From positions 1-7,657 of the forward strand of contig JAKSUD010000041.1 of the NCBI GenBank assembly GCA_024409185.1: a stretch of 7,657 nt of DNA, in the 5' to 3' direction. The DNA is from an archaeon. Its GTDB lineage: Archaea; Methanobacteriota; Methanobacteria; Methanobacteriales; Methanobacteriaceae. Below the pieces are notes generated by a model. It worked only from the letters and a program-made list of their open reading frames with translations. It did no database searches and was not told the origin of the DNA. Positions 1 through 6,745 of this stretch are shown here, in pieces (the first letter of the stretch is position 1; each line of letters starts with the position of its first letter). Position numbers and translations under genes: made by a program.

Positions 1-1379
1 TTAATTTCTTCTAAAGTAGTTTTATGAGAGTATTTTTCTATTTCTTCACGATTAATATAGGTATTTACAATTTTATCAATATCTTCTTCACGCAACTTAT
101 TTTTACTGTCAACTCTTTCAAAATCATTAGATGCATCAATAAATAAAACATCTTCATTACGGCATTTCTTAAATATAAGAATACATGTTGGGATACTTGT
201 TCCATAAAATACATCAGCAGGAAGTCCAATAACAGCATCAAGATAATTTTTAGTATCAATTAAGTATTTTCTTATTTTTAACTCTGCATTTCCACGGAAT
301 AAGACTCCATGAGGCAATACAATAGCCATAGTACCATTTTCATCAAGATAATGGAGCATGTGTTGTACAAAAGCAAAATCTTCTTTAGATTTAGGTGGAA
401 GAACACCATAAGCACTGAATCTAGGATCATCTAAAAAATCATTAGATTTGGACCATTTTTGAGAGAAAGGTGGATTGGCAACAATAGCTTCACATCTCAT
501 GTTTATATCATGTTGTGGTTCTTCAATAGAATCCCCTAATCTAATATCAAAATCTTTATATTTAATATCATGAAGAATCATATTCATTCTTGCTAAGTTA
601 TAAGTAGTTGGATTTTTTTCTTGACCATAAATATTATTTACATTAACTTCTTTTGAAACAGTTAATAATAAAGAACCAGAACCACAAGTAGCATCATAAA
701 CTGAATCTATTTTAGTTTTTCCTGCTGTAGTTATTCTTGCTAAAATTTTAGATACTGGTTGAGGAGTATAAAATTCCCCTGCATCTCTACCAGCATCTGA
801 TGCAAATCTACTTATTAAATATTCATAAGCATCCCCAAGAATATCTACATCTTTATCCCCAATTTTGAAATTTATAGCATTTAATCTTTTTAATATTTCT
901 ATAATTTTTTCATTTCTTTTATTTGCCGAGGTTCCTAATTTTGAAGAATTTAAATTAACATCTTCAAATAAATTACTAAAATCATCTTGACTTTCATGTC
1001 CTAAAGATGAGTTACTTATTGCATCTAAGGACTCACGTAAATCATCTAAAATAAATCCTTCAGTTTCAGAATCAGGATCTGAATTTTTTATCATAGTACT
1101 GAATAAATGTTTAGGTTCTATGAAATAACCTAACCCTTTTATAGCCATTTTTTCTAAATTCTTTTGAGTACGATCACTTTTATCATATTCTTCAGAAAAA
1201 GAGCCTCCTCCTCTTTGAGTTAATTTTTCATCTAAAAATAATTCTAATTTTTCAGACAAATATTTATAAAAAATAAATCCTAATACATAATTTTTAAATT
1301 CAGAAGCATCCATACCTCCTCTTAATTCATCAGCAATTGCCCATAAATTTGTTTCTAATTTATTTTGATAGTTTGACAT
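1..1379 (-). CDS. hsdM: Type I restriction-modification DNA methyltransferase subunit HsdM (HsdM1), 3' end cut by the window
   Basis: This is the N6-adenine methyltransferase subunit of a type I R-M complex, which transfers a methyl group from SAM to adenine in the target chosen by HsdS. The frame is open from ATG at 1379 to the left edge (459 codons, read codon by codon with no stop). The N-terminal helical domain spans about residues 1-170. It is followed by GEFYTP (201-206), the SAM loop DATCGSGS (229-236), the catalytic motif NPPF (302-305) and the conserved DAVIGLPADVFY and PTCILIFKK blocks (381-405). By comparison with the paralogue at 4272-5774, about 60 C-terminal residues are missing beyond the edge. 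The start is fixed by a GGAGGG Shine-Dalgarno site five bases upstream. Because its motifs are intact, this is the likely active methylase of the locus. It lies 77 bases downstream of hsdR, and a cognate hsdS probably follows outside the window (inference). Confidence 0.93.
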   Translation of the reverse strand, partial: MSNYQNKLETNLWAIADELRGGMDASEFKNYVLGFIFYKYLSEKLELFLDEKLTQRGGGSFSEEYDKSDRTQKNLEKMAIKGLGYFIEPKHLFSTMIKNSDPDSETEGFILDDLRESLDAISNSSLGHESQDDFSNLFEDVNLNSSKLGTSANKRNEKIIEILKRLNAINFKIGDKDVDILGDAYEYLISRFASDAGRDAGEFYTPQPVSKILARITTAGKTKIDSVYDATCGSGSLLLTVSKEVNVNNIYGQEKNPTTYNLARMNMILHDIKYKDFDIRLGDSIEEPQHDINMRCEAIVANPPFSQKWSKSNDFLDDPRFSAYGVLPPKSKEDFAFVQHMLHYLDENGTMAIVLPHGVLFRGNAELKIRKYLIDTKNYLDAVIGLPADVFYGTSIPTCILIFKKCRNEDVLFIDASNDFERVDSKNKLREEDIDKIVNTYINREEIEKYSHKTTLEEI

Positions 1380-1384
1380 AATTA

Positions 1385-1390
1385 CCCTCC
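1385..1390 (-). promoter_or_regulatory. Strong Shine-Dalgarno site for hsdM1
   Basis: The minus strand reads GGAGGG, then TAATT, then ATG at 1379. This is the strongest ribosome-binding site in the operon. It fixes the hsdM1 start and suggests that hsdM1 is translated efficiently and independently of hsdR. Confidence 0.7.
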
Positions 1391-1440
1391 AAAAATCTTT
1401 TAATATTTATTTATAGTTAAATTAATTAATAAAAAATATT

Positions 1441-1448
1441 GATATAAA
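1441..1448 (-). promoter_or_regulatory. Possible TATA box before hsdM1
   Basis: The minus strand reads TTTATATC about 62 bases before the hsdM1 ATG, overlapping the end of the hsdR transcript. If it is used as an archaeal TATA box, transcription would start near 1418 and give a leader of about 40 bases. A T6 run on the same strand (1431-1436) could instead help end the hsdR transcript. In DNA this AT-rich, either reading is weak. Confidence 0.22.
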
Positions 1449-1456
1449 ATAAGTAT

Positions 1457-4120
1457 TTAATATCTGAATTTTTCAACTAAATCCTCAATTATATCTTTTA
1501 ATTTTTCTGCTAAGTCATACGCATCGTCAAAGGATAAATCCTCATCAACTGCATCATAAATATCTGTTTCATCTATTTTTTCAGAATATTTAAATTCATC
1601 AATAATATTAGTAATTAATTCAGCATCTAAATCATATTTAATAACAAGATTATCAATAGCAGCTTCTTCTTCATCACGCATGAAAATTTCAAATTCTTCA
1701 CGAATACTAATTTTATCTTTATCAATGTGTATTAAATTCTCATCAATAAATTTCTCAATTAAATCAATTTTATCATGTAATCCCGGACTATTCTTCATGG
1801 TTTTAAAGAGAGATTCTTTATCTTTCTTAAAAGTCGGACTATTTGGATTTAAGATATCTAATAAATCAATAATATAATCAACATTAATTATATCTGTTTT
1901 AATATAAGCTATACGGAAATTTTCAGTGCTTAAGTCTTGATTTTTATCTTTTGAATTTTTAATTTCACTATAAATCTGTAAATAAGCTCCTGTAAAATCT
2001 GCAAATTCTTGTTCTTCAATATCAAGATCTTTAAAAGAAAATTGTACAAATGTTTCTAACATATGTTTGGAATCTAATAACTTACCAAAAGTCCTCACAT
2101 AACTTTTACGAGAGTCTTCACTTTGAAGATTATAAGTATCATCAACAGTAGAAACAATACCATATAAATCAATTAAAACATTATTAAATTCTTCAACATA
2201 TTCAGAATATTCTTTTAAAATAATACCTGTAGTTTCTTGTTCTTTAGAAAATAATTTTATAGATTCCTTAGTTTTTTCAGATATGTCTCTAAATGAAACA
2301 ATTTCCCCATTGGATTTACGTTCATTGAAAACTCTGTTTGTTCTAGAGAATGCTTGTAATAATTTGTGATAAGTTAAATCTTTATCAACATATAATGTGT
2401 TTAAACGAGGATTATCAAATCCTGTTAAAAACATGTCAATAACTAAAAGAAGGTCTATTTTACGTTTTTTCATTCTTTCAGTTAAATCTTTACGATAAGC
2501 ATCAAAAGTACTAGTGTTGAATTGGGTACCGAACATCTTATTATAATCTGCAATGTAAGAATCTAATAAATCTCTGGAATGTTCTTTATTATCATCAAAG
2601 TCTTCATTATCGTCCAATGAAAAAATAGTCGCTACTTTTAAATCATGCTCTTTTTCTTTGAATAACTTGTAATATTCATGAATAAAACCTTTTGGAGGTA
2701 CTGTGAACATTGCATTAAATTCTCTTTTTCTAGTTTTAGCATCATAACTACTAATTATCTTATCAACGATTTGATTCATACGATTAATATTATAATAATC
2801 TTTAGAATCTCCTTCATAATATGAAACTGAAAATGGAAGAACATTATTATCTGCAATTGCATCTTTAAGTAAATAAGAATGTAATAAACTACCAAATACA
2901 TGTTCTGTTGTCATACCCTTATTGGAGTTATCTTCAAATATTGGTGTTCCAGTGAATCCATATGATAAACTGTTTTCAAAGAAATTCTCAATAGAGGTAT
3001 GGTTTTTACCAAAATGTCCTCTGTGACATTCATCATAAACAAATACCATTCTTTTATCTTTGATTGGGATTAATTTTTCTTTATCGTTTTCTTTAGTAAC
3101 AGCATTAGCTAATTTTTGAATAGTTGTATTTACTAAATTAACATTATCATCTAAAAGATTTTCAATTAATTCTTTTGTACTTTCTGATTTATTAACACAT
3201 TTTGGACAGAATTTATTGAATTCTTTATTAGTCTGGTCATCTAAATCTAATCTATCTACTACAAAAACTACTTTATGAATATCTTTTTCATTAGCGAGTA
3301 ATTGACTTGCTTTAAATGAGGTTAATGTTTTACCACTACCTGTACTATGCCAAATATATCCTTTGCTTTTAGATTCTAATATTGCCTCAACGGCATGTTT
3401 TTGATATGCTCTTAAAACTATTAATGTTCTAGAACCTTTGTTAAGAACCATATATCTAGAAATCATTTTAGCTAAATTACATCTTTCTAAAAATGTATCT
3501 GCAAATTCATCTAATTTATTAATATTTCTATTATCTTTAGTTTTCCATTTAAAACTGAATTCATATTTAATATCTGAGATATTTCCATTAGAGAAATATT
3601 TAGTATAATTTCCATTACTTATTACAAAGAGTTGTATGTAATTAAAAAGTCCTTTATAAGAGTCTCTTTTATATCTTTTAATTTGATTGAATGCATTTCT
3701 AATGTTTTGACCTGACCTTTTAAGTTCTATCTGAACTAAAGGTAATCCATTAATTAAAATTGTTACATCATAACGATTTTCACGTTTATCTCTAAAGGTT
3801 ATTTGATTAGAAACTTGGAAAATATTCTTACACCAATCTTTTTGATTTAAAAATTTAATATGGAAAGAATCTTCTTCTCTTTCAATGAAAAATCTGTCTC
3901 TTAGTTTTTCAGCTCTATCAAATATGGTTCCTTGATCTAAATGTATAAGAACTCTTTTAAATTCTTCATCAGTTAATTCTACTTTGTTTAATTTTTCTAA
4001 TTGTTCTCTGAAATTTAAATATAAACCGTGTTCATCGTTAATATTTACAAATTCATACCCGTTTGTTTTTAATTGTTCTATTAAGTTTTTTTCTAATTCT
4101 GCTTCGGTTTGTGTGGCCAT
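1457..4120 (-). CDS. hsdR: Type I restriction endonuclease motor/nuclease subunit HsdR
   Basis: This is the ATP-driven DNA translocase and nuclease subunit of a type I R-M enzyme. It is recruited by HsdM/HsdS and cuts unmethylated DNA away from the recognition site. The protein has 887 residues. The N-terminal PD-(D/E)XK nuclease shows D118, the E-x-K pair E132/K134 in IELKR, and a QxxxY motif (Q146-Y150). The two RecA-like helicase lobes show GSGKT (261-265, Walker A), DECH (363-366, Walker B), TGTP (390-393), TGFDNPRLNTLYVDK (566-580) and QAFSRTNR (589-596). About 290 C-terminal residues follow, helical in character and rich in Asp/Glu near the end, which is where HsdR proteins dock on the methylase. 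All catalytic motifs look intact. The length is on the short side (EcoR124-type subunits are about 1,040 residues). The ATG at 4120 has GGTGG four bases upstream. The gene sits between two hsdM genes, so it may serve both. Confidence 0.95.
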   Translation of the reverse strand: MATQTEAELEKNLIEQLKTNGYEFVNINDEHGLYLNFREQLEKLNKVELTDEEFKRVLIHLDQGTIFDRAEKLRDRFFIEREEDSFHIKFLNQKDWCKNIFQVSNQITFRDKRENRYDVTILINGLPLVQIELKRSGQNIRNAFNQIKRYKRDSYKGLFNYIQLFVISNGNYTKYFSNGNISDIKYEFSFKWKTKDNRNINKLDEFADTFLERCNLAKMISRYMVLNKGSRTLIVLRAYQKHAVEAILESKSKGYIWHSTGSGKTLTSFKASQLLANEKDIHKVVFVVDRLDLDDQTNKEFNKFCPKCVNKSESTKELIENLLDDNVNLVNTTIQKLANAVTKENDKEKLIPIKDKRMVFVYDECHRGHFGKNHTSIENFFENSLSYGFTGTPIFEDNSNKGMTTEHVFGSLLHSYLLKDAIADNNVLPFSVSYYEGDSKDYYNINRMNQIVDKIISSYDAKTRKREFNAMFTVPPKGFIHEYYKLFKEKEHDLKVATIFSLDDNEDFDDNKEHSRDLLDSYIADYNKMFGTQFNTSTFDAYRKDLTERMKKRKIDLLLVIDMFLTGFDNPRLNTLYVDKDLTYHKLLQAFSRTNRVFNERKSNGEIVSFRDISEKTKESIKLFSKEQETTGIILKEYSEYVEEFNNVLIDLYGIVSTVDDTYNLQSEDSRKSYVRTFGKLLDSKHMLETFVQFSFKDLDIEEQEFADFTGAYLQIYSEIKNSKDKNQDLSTENFRIAYIKTDIINVDYIIDLLDILNPNSPTFKKDKESLFKTMKNSPGLHDKIDLIEKFIDENLIHIDKDKISIREEFEIFMRDEEEAAIDNLVIKYDLDAELITNIIDEFKYSEKIDETDIYDAVDEDLSFDDAYDLAEKLKDIIEDLVEKFRY

Positions 4121-4124
4121 GATA

Positions 4125-4129
4125 CCACC
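4125..4129 (-). promoter_or_regulatory. Shine-Dalgarno site for hsdR
   Basis: The minus strand reads GGTGG, then TATC, then ATG at 4120. This supports the chosen start, since the next in-frame methionine lies far inside the conserved protein. Confidence 0.5.
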
Positions 4130-4164
4130 ATTTACTTTAACTCTGCTAATGTTTTAATGACAGG

Positions 4165-4172
4165 TTTATATA
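4165..4172 (-). promoter_or_regulatory. Candidate TATA box for hsdR
   Basis: TATATAAA on the minus strand, inside a longer AAAATATATAAACC context, lies 45 bases before the hsdR ATG. With the usual archaeal spacing of about 25 bases, transcription would start near 4143 and leave a leader of roughly 20 bases. This would let hsdR be expressed separately from the hsdS-hsdM2 pair. The match is good, but the DNA is AT-rich and no initiator can be verified. Confidence 0.4.
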
Positions 4173-4188
4173 TTTTAATAATGTAAAC

Positions 4189-4250
4189 AGTAGTTAGTGG
4201 TAAATTATTTCTAAAATGTGTTTAATAGGATAATTTACCCCCATCCTACT
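4189..4250. repeat. Long imperfect inverted repeat between hsdM2 and hsdR
   Basis: Ten perfectly paired bases (GGTAAATTAT at 4199-4208 with ATAATTTACC at 4230-4239) enclose a 21-base loop. They are flanked by a second 5-base stem (AGTAG at 4189-4193 with CTACT at 4246-4250) across a 5/6-base internal bulge. It lies between the hsdM2 stop and the candidate hsdR TATA box. No T-run follows it on the minus strand, so it is not a classic intrinsic terminator. It could be an operator or an mRNA hairpin that reduces read-through into hsdR. Confidence 0.5.
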
Positions 4251-4271
4251 TATTTTATATAATCATAGTTT

Positions 4272-5774
4272 TCATTTAATTTTTTTTAGTACAGGATTTT
4301 CTATTCCTAATTCTTTACAACATTTTTCAATATTTTTATCTACTTCAATAAGTTCTTTAGATAATTCCTCGTGTTTATCATATATTACTTTTAAGTCAAT
4401 TGTGTCTTCTTCTTCAAATGTGTCAACATAACGAGGAATATTGAGATTAAACTCATTCTCTTTTATCTCATTAATACTTGCTTTATAAGAGAATTTTTCA
4501 ATTTCTTCACGATTAGCATATGTTTCAACAATCTTCTGAATATGTTCATCAGTTAAAGTATTTTGACGTCTGTTTAATCTTTCATAACATTTAGATGCAT
4601 CAATAAATAAAACATCCTCAGTAGTTCTTCTTTTTTTAAATATAAGAATACATGTTGGAATATTTGTGCTATAAAATACTCCTGCAGGAAGTCCAATAAC
4701 AGCATCAAGATAATTCTTGTTGACAAGATATTTACGAATAGTTCTTTCTGCTGCACCACGGAATAAGACCCCGTGAGGTAAAACAACAGCCATTGTACCT
4801 TCATCATCAAGATGATATATCATGTGTTGTACAAATGCATAATTTGCTTTAGACTTTGGTGCTAATTTCCCATATATGGAAAAACGAGGGTCTAATAAAA
4901 ATGAATCTTCAGCAAACCAACGGAATGCAAATGGTGGCTGTGAAACAATAACTTCAAACCTTTTATCTAAGTGTGCAGGACTTGATAAACTATCTCCTTG
5001 AACTATGTTAAAATTTTTATAATTTATATTGTGAATTAACATGTTCATTCTAGATAAATTATAATTTGAAGGGTTTAATTCCTGACCATAATAAGAGTTT
5101 ACATTAGCTTCTTTTCCAACATTCAATAATAATGAAGATGAACCAGCTGTAGGATCATAAACACTCTTAATCTTGTCTTTATCAATAGTAACAAGTTTTG
5201 CTATAAGAGCAGATATTTTTTTAGGAGTATATACTTCAGCATCGTTTTTACCTGCATAAGATAGAAATTTATCAAATAAAAAATCAAAAGCATTATTTAA
5301 TTCTTCTTGATTTTCACCATAATTAAAATCAATATATTCTAAATGAGACATTATAGAGAATATGAAACGATTTTTATCAGCAACAGTCCTACCAAGTTTA
5401 GAAGAATTTAAATTAACTTCTTCAAATAAATCAGTGACATGACTATTATTTGAACCTGGAACTCCTTCCATTATTTGATAAAAAGCTTCGGTTAATTTCT
5501 CAATAATAGGATTTCCATCTTTAGCAACATTAAGAATATTGTTGAATAATAAATCAGGTTCTATGTAATAACCTAATTCTTCACGATAAGATTCAATAGC
5601 TTCAGTGTCATTATGTTTAACATCTTTAAGATAATACTCTAATTTATCTGATAAAAATTTATAAGTAATTAAACCAAATACGTAATTTTGAAATTCAATG
5701 CCTGTGAAAGAACTTCTCATATTATCTGTAATAGCCCATAATCTACGTTCTAAATCTGTGTATTGATTTAACAT
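4272..5774 (-). CDS. hsdM: HsdM-family methyltransferase subunit with variant catalytic motifs (HsdM2)
   Basis: This is a full-length 500-residue HsdM homologue, clearly paralogous to HsdM1 across the whole visible length. Shared blocks include the N-terminal LWAI and YVFGLITYKFLS region, LFEEVNLNSSKLG (116-128), the PHGVLFRG block (333-340), DAVIGLPAGVFY (357-368) and PTCILIFKK (373-381). Three catalytic-region differences stand out. GEFYTP is AEVYTP (179-184). The SAM loop is DPTAGSSS (207-214), against DATCGSGS in HsdM1. The NPPF motif is QPPF (279-282; codon CAG at 4940-4938), replacing the Asn that positions the target adenine. Activity is therefore doubtful (inference). The family assignment itself is certain. 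It ends in TGA. Its ATG overlaps the hsdS stop as TAATG, with GGTGAT five bases upstream, so translation is probably coupled and the two proteins made in fixed ratio. It may be a structural partner of the half HsdS, a partner in a heterodimer with HsdM1, or a decaying gene. Confidence 0.93.
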   Translation of the reverse strand: MLNQYTDLERRLWAITDNMRSSFTGIEFQNYVFGLITYKFLSDKLEYYLKDVKHNDTEAIESYREELGYYIEPDLLFNNILNVAKDGNPIIEKLTEAFYQIMEGVPGSNNSHVTDLFEEVNLNSSKLGRTVADKNRFIFSIMSHLEYIDFNYGENQEELNNAFDFLFDKFLSYAGKNDAEVYTPKKISALIAKLVTIDKDKIKSVYDPTAGSSSLLLNVGKEANVNSYYGQELNPSNYNLSRMNMLIHNINYKNFNIVQGDSLSSPAHLDKRFEVIVSQPPFAFRWFAEDSFLLDPRFSIYGKLAPKSKANYAFVQHMIYHLDDEGTMAVVLPHGVLFRGAAERTIRKYLVNKNYLDAVIGLPAGVFYSTNIPTCILIFKKRRTTEDVLFIDASKCYERLNRRQNTLTDEHIQKIVETYANREEIEKFSYKASINEIKENEFNLNIPRYVDTFEEEDTIDLKVIYDKHEELSKELIEVDKNIEKCCKELGIENPVLKKIK

Positions 5775-6337
5775 TATTTATCACCATCTAATAAATTGTT
5801 TAAAAGACCTTTTTCAATTTCTTCTTCAGTTTTTGCTAATTCAAGATTTAAAGTAATACGCTTATCCATTAAATGGAACAATGCCCCATATTGTTTCTGG
5901 GTTTCATAATCTGGAATTAGAAGTGAAATTTGTTTTAAGTGTTGTGTTTTAATAATTCTTAAAAGTCCACCTTCAGTTAATCTATTTAATTCTCTTGGGA
6001 ATATCTCACTTTTTAATAAGTGATATATGAAATCAGCATCATATCCGTCTTTTACTCTTACTATTGCAAAAGCCATCGGAATTATGAATCCTTCATGTTC
6101 CATTTTACATACTGTATTAGCTCCTGCAAGAGAAATTACAATATCTCCTTTTTTGGAGTAGAATTTAGGATTTATTCCTACAGGTACAGGTTCATATTCA
6201 TAATTTAATTGAGATCCTAATTCAAAACTAAGTTTTTTTATTACATTTTTGAATTCTGTTTCATCACCATCTTTTGTTATTATTCTAACACCAATGATGA
6301 TTTCAGCAATATCGCCGAATTTTTCTTCTTTAAACAT
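5774..6337 (-). CDS. hsdS: Half-length type I specificity subunit HsdS (one target-recognition domain)
   Basis: HsdS recognises the DNA target and scaffolds the HsdM/HsdR subunits. At 187 residues this is about half a standard HsdS (400-450). It contains one target-recognition domain starting KFGDIAEIIIGVR (6-18), with KKGDIVISLAGANT (62-75) and GFIIPMAFAIVRV (83-95) as typical core strands. The conserved region LRIIKTQHLKQISLLIPD (126-143) follows. A charged helix ends the protein (about 145-183, ETQKQYGALF onward), of the type that pairs with a second copy. Half-size HsdS proteins are known to work as dimers that read palindromic bipartite sites. The ATG at 6337 is preferred: an AGGA lies ten bases upstream, whereas a TTG at 6346 is too close to it. 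The stop overlaps the hsdM2 start. No second target-recognition domain remnant is seen upstream, so this looks like a native short form rather than a truncation. Confidence 0.87.
   Translation of the reverse strand: MFKEEKFGDIAEIIIGVRIITKDGDETEFKNVIKKLSFELGSQLNYEYEPVPVGINPKFYSKKGDIVISLAGANTVCKMEHEGFIIPMAFAIVRVKDGYDADFIYHLLKSEIFPRELNRLTEGGLLRIIKTQHLKQISLLIPDYETQKQYGALFHLMDKRITLNLELAKTEEEIEKGLLNNLLDGDK
5780..5785 (-). promoter_or_regulatory. Shine-Dalgarno site for hsdM2 inside the end of hsdS
   Basis: GGTGAT on the minus strand is followed by AAATA and then the hsdM2 ATG at 5774. It is a full complement to the ATCACC of the 16S rRNA tail. Together with the TAATG stop-start overlap it supports translational coupling of hsdS and hsdM2. 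Confidence 0.65.
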
Positions 6338-6347
6338 AAGTATCAAT

Positions 6348-6351
6348 TCCT
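6348..6351 (-). promoter_or_regulatory. Weak Shine-Dalgarno site deciding the hsdS start
   Basis: AGGA on the minus strand lies ten bases before ATG 6337 and only one base before the alternative TTG at 6346. This spacing favours the ATG. The site is much weaker than those of hsdM1 and hsdM2. Confidence 0.4.
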
Positions 6352-6404
6352 GTTAAGTTGTTAATAAAGTGATAAGTATAATTTTTTTAGTAATTTTTGA
6401 TTTT

Positions 6405-6412
6405 TTTATAAA
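6405..6412 (-). promoter_or_regulatory. Candidate TATA box for the hsdS-hsdM2 unit
   Basis: TTTATAAA lies about 68 bases before the hsdS ATG and is preceded on the minus strand by A/T-rich tracts. It would place a start near 6382 with a leader of about 45 bases. A second TATA-like stretch (TTATACTTAT, about 6374-6383 on the minus strand) is an alternative. The word is palindromic, so its direction is not determined. Confidence 0.3.
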
Positions 6413-6420
6413 TTTTAATT

Positions 6421-6442
6421 GTTGTTTTTTTTTCTTTTTCTT
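6421..6442 (+). terminator. Pyrimidine tract, possible archaeal-type terminator
   Basis: The plus strand runs through T-rich blocks here (nine or more consecutive T, then CTTTTTCTTT), continuing earlier T-runs at 6381-6407. Archaeal RNA polymerase can stop at such oligo-T tracts without a hairpin. No plus-strand gene ends just before it, so it may equally be an A-tract upstream element of the hsdS promoter on the other strand. Confidence 0.2.
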
Positions 6443-6539
6443 TAAGTGAATATTTGATTATAAACCTATTTATTATCTCTTATTTTTTGATTTAATCTGT
6501 GTTTATTCCGAGTTAAAAAGAACAAAGGAGTATTAAAAT

Positions 6540-6671
6540 ATGATATATTTAGAAAATAATATTTGTGTCCTATTTCATTATCGACCTCCATTTAATTTTT
6601 TATGTTTAATCGTGTTTCAATCCCTTTTTATAAGACAAATGGTAAATAACAATGGTTTCTATGTGAAGTAA
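6540..6671 (+). CDS. Candidate small ORF A, 43 codons, function unknown
   Basis: The ATG at 6540 is preceded by AAAGGAG (6524-6530) at nine bases, a good ribosome-binding arrangement. The peptide begins MIYLENNICVLFHY and has a hydrophobic middle (residues about 18-31). It resembles candidate ORF B in layout and in its first dozen residues (MIYLENNIC against MYLMNNSIC). However, the best-conserved DNA between the two, the 16-base repeat, is read in different frames. That argues that the conserved function lies in the RNA or DNA rather than in the peptide, or that one copy is frameshifted. A possible TATA-like TTATAAAC lies at 6457-6464. I do not recognise the sequence. Confidence 0.2.
   Translation: MIYLENNICVLFHYRPPFNFLCLIVFQSLFIRQMVNNNGFYVK
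6578..6593. repeat. 16-base direct repeat, copy 1
   Basis: TTATCGACCTCCATTT is identical to the copy at 6789-6804, 211 bases away. It contains CGACCTCC, whose complement GGAGGTCG is a strong Shine-Dalgarno sequence. On the plus-strand RNA it could pair with the GGAG at 6527-6530. On the minus strand it would itself be a ribosome-binding site, but only very short reading frames follow. Confidence 0.8.
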
Positions 6672-6724
6672 TAAAACATGTAAATTAAATAAGAGTTAAT
6701 ATTATGTTTATAATCATAATATCA

Positions 6725-6742
6725 CTTTGTTAAGGAGCAAAG
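6725..6742 (+). promoter_or_regulatory. Small hairpin presenting a Shine-Dalgarno site in its loop
   Basis: CTTTG (6725-6729) can pair with CAAAG (6738-6742), leaving TTAAGGAG as the loop. The AAGGAG lies eight bases before the ATG of candidate ORF B. The stem is only 5 base pairs, so stability is uncertain. Confidence 0.3.
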
Positions 6743-6745
6743 GTT

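Noticed and set aside
65..259. Minus-strand ORF of 64 codons and a similar one at 4574-4810
   Set aside because: Both are out-of-frame shadows inside the two hsdM genes. They resemble each other only because the underlying genes are paralogous.
1680..1877. Plus-strand ORFs at 1680-1877 and 6020-6208
   Set aside because: They lie opposite well-supported hsdR and hsdS coding sequence and have no ribosome-binding site or recognisable product.
3197..3208. CPKC (HsdR residues 305-308) as a zinc site
   Set aside because: There is only one CxxC pair, and no second pair is placed to complete a zinc ligand set.
5774..6346. Phase-variable hsdS inversion cassette
   Set aside because: No recombinase gene, no second specificity gene and no inverted repeats flanking hsdS are visible in the window.
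6338..6346. TTG start at 6346 for hsdS
   Set aside because: The AGGA site would be only one base away. The ATG at 6337 has workable spacing and matches the usual start just before the first conserved strand.
6466..6591. Minus-strand frame of about 40 codons whose ATG overlaps the GGAGGT of the 16-base repeat
   Set aside because: The start codon lies before the Shine-Dalgarno-like site, so that site cannot serve it. The first ATG after the site gives only a two-residue peptide. The second repeat copy gives a seven-codon frame.
6614..6624. GTTTCAATCCC, resembling one end of CRISPR repeats in methanogens
   Set aside because: It is a single copy, with no regularly spaced repeats or spacers around it.
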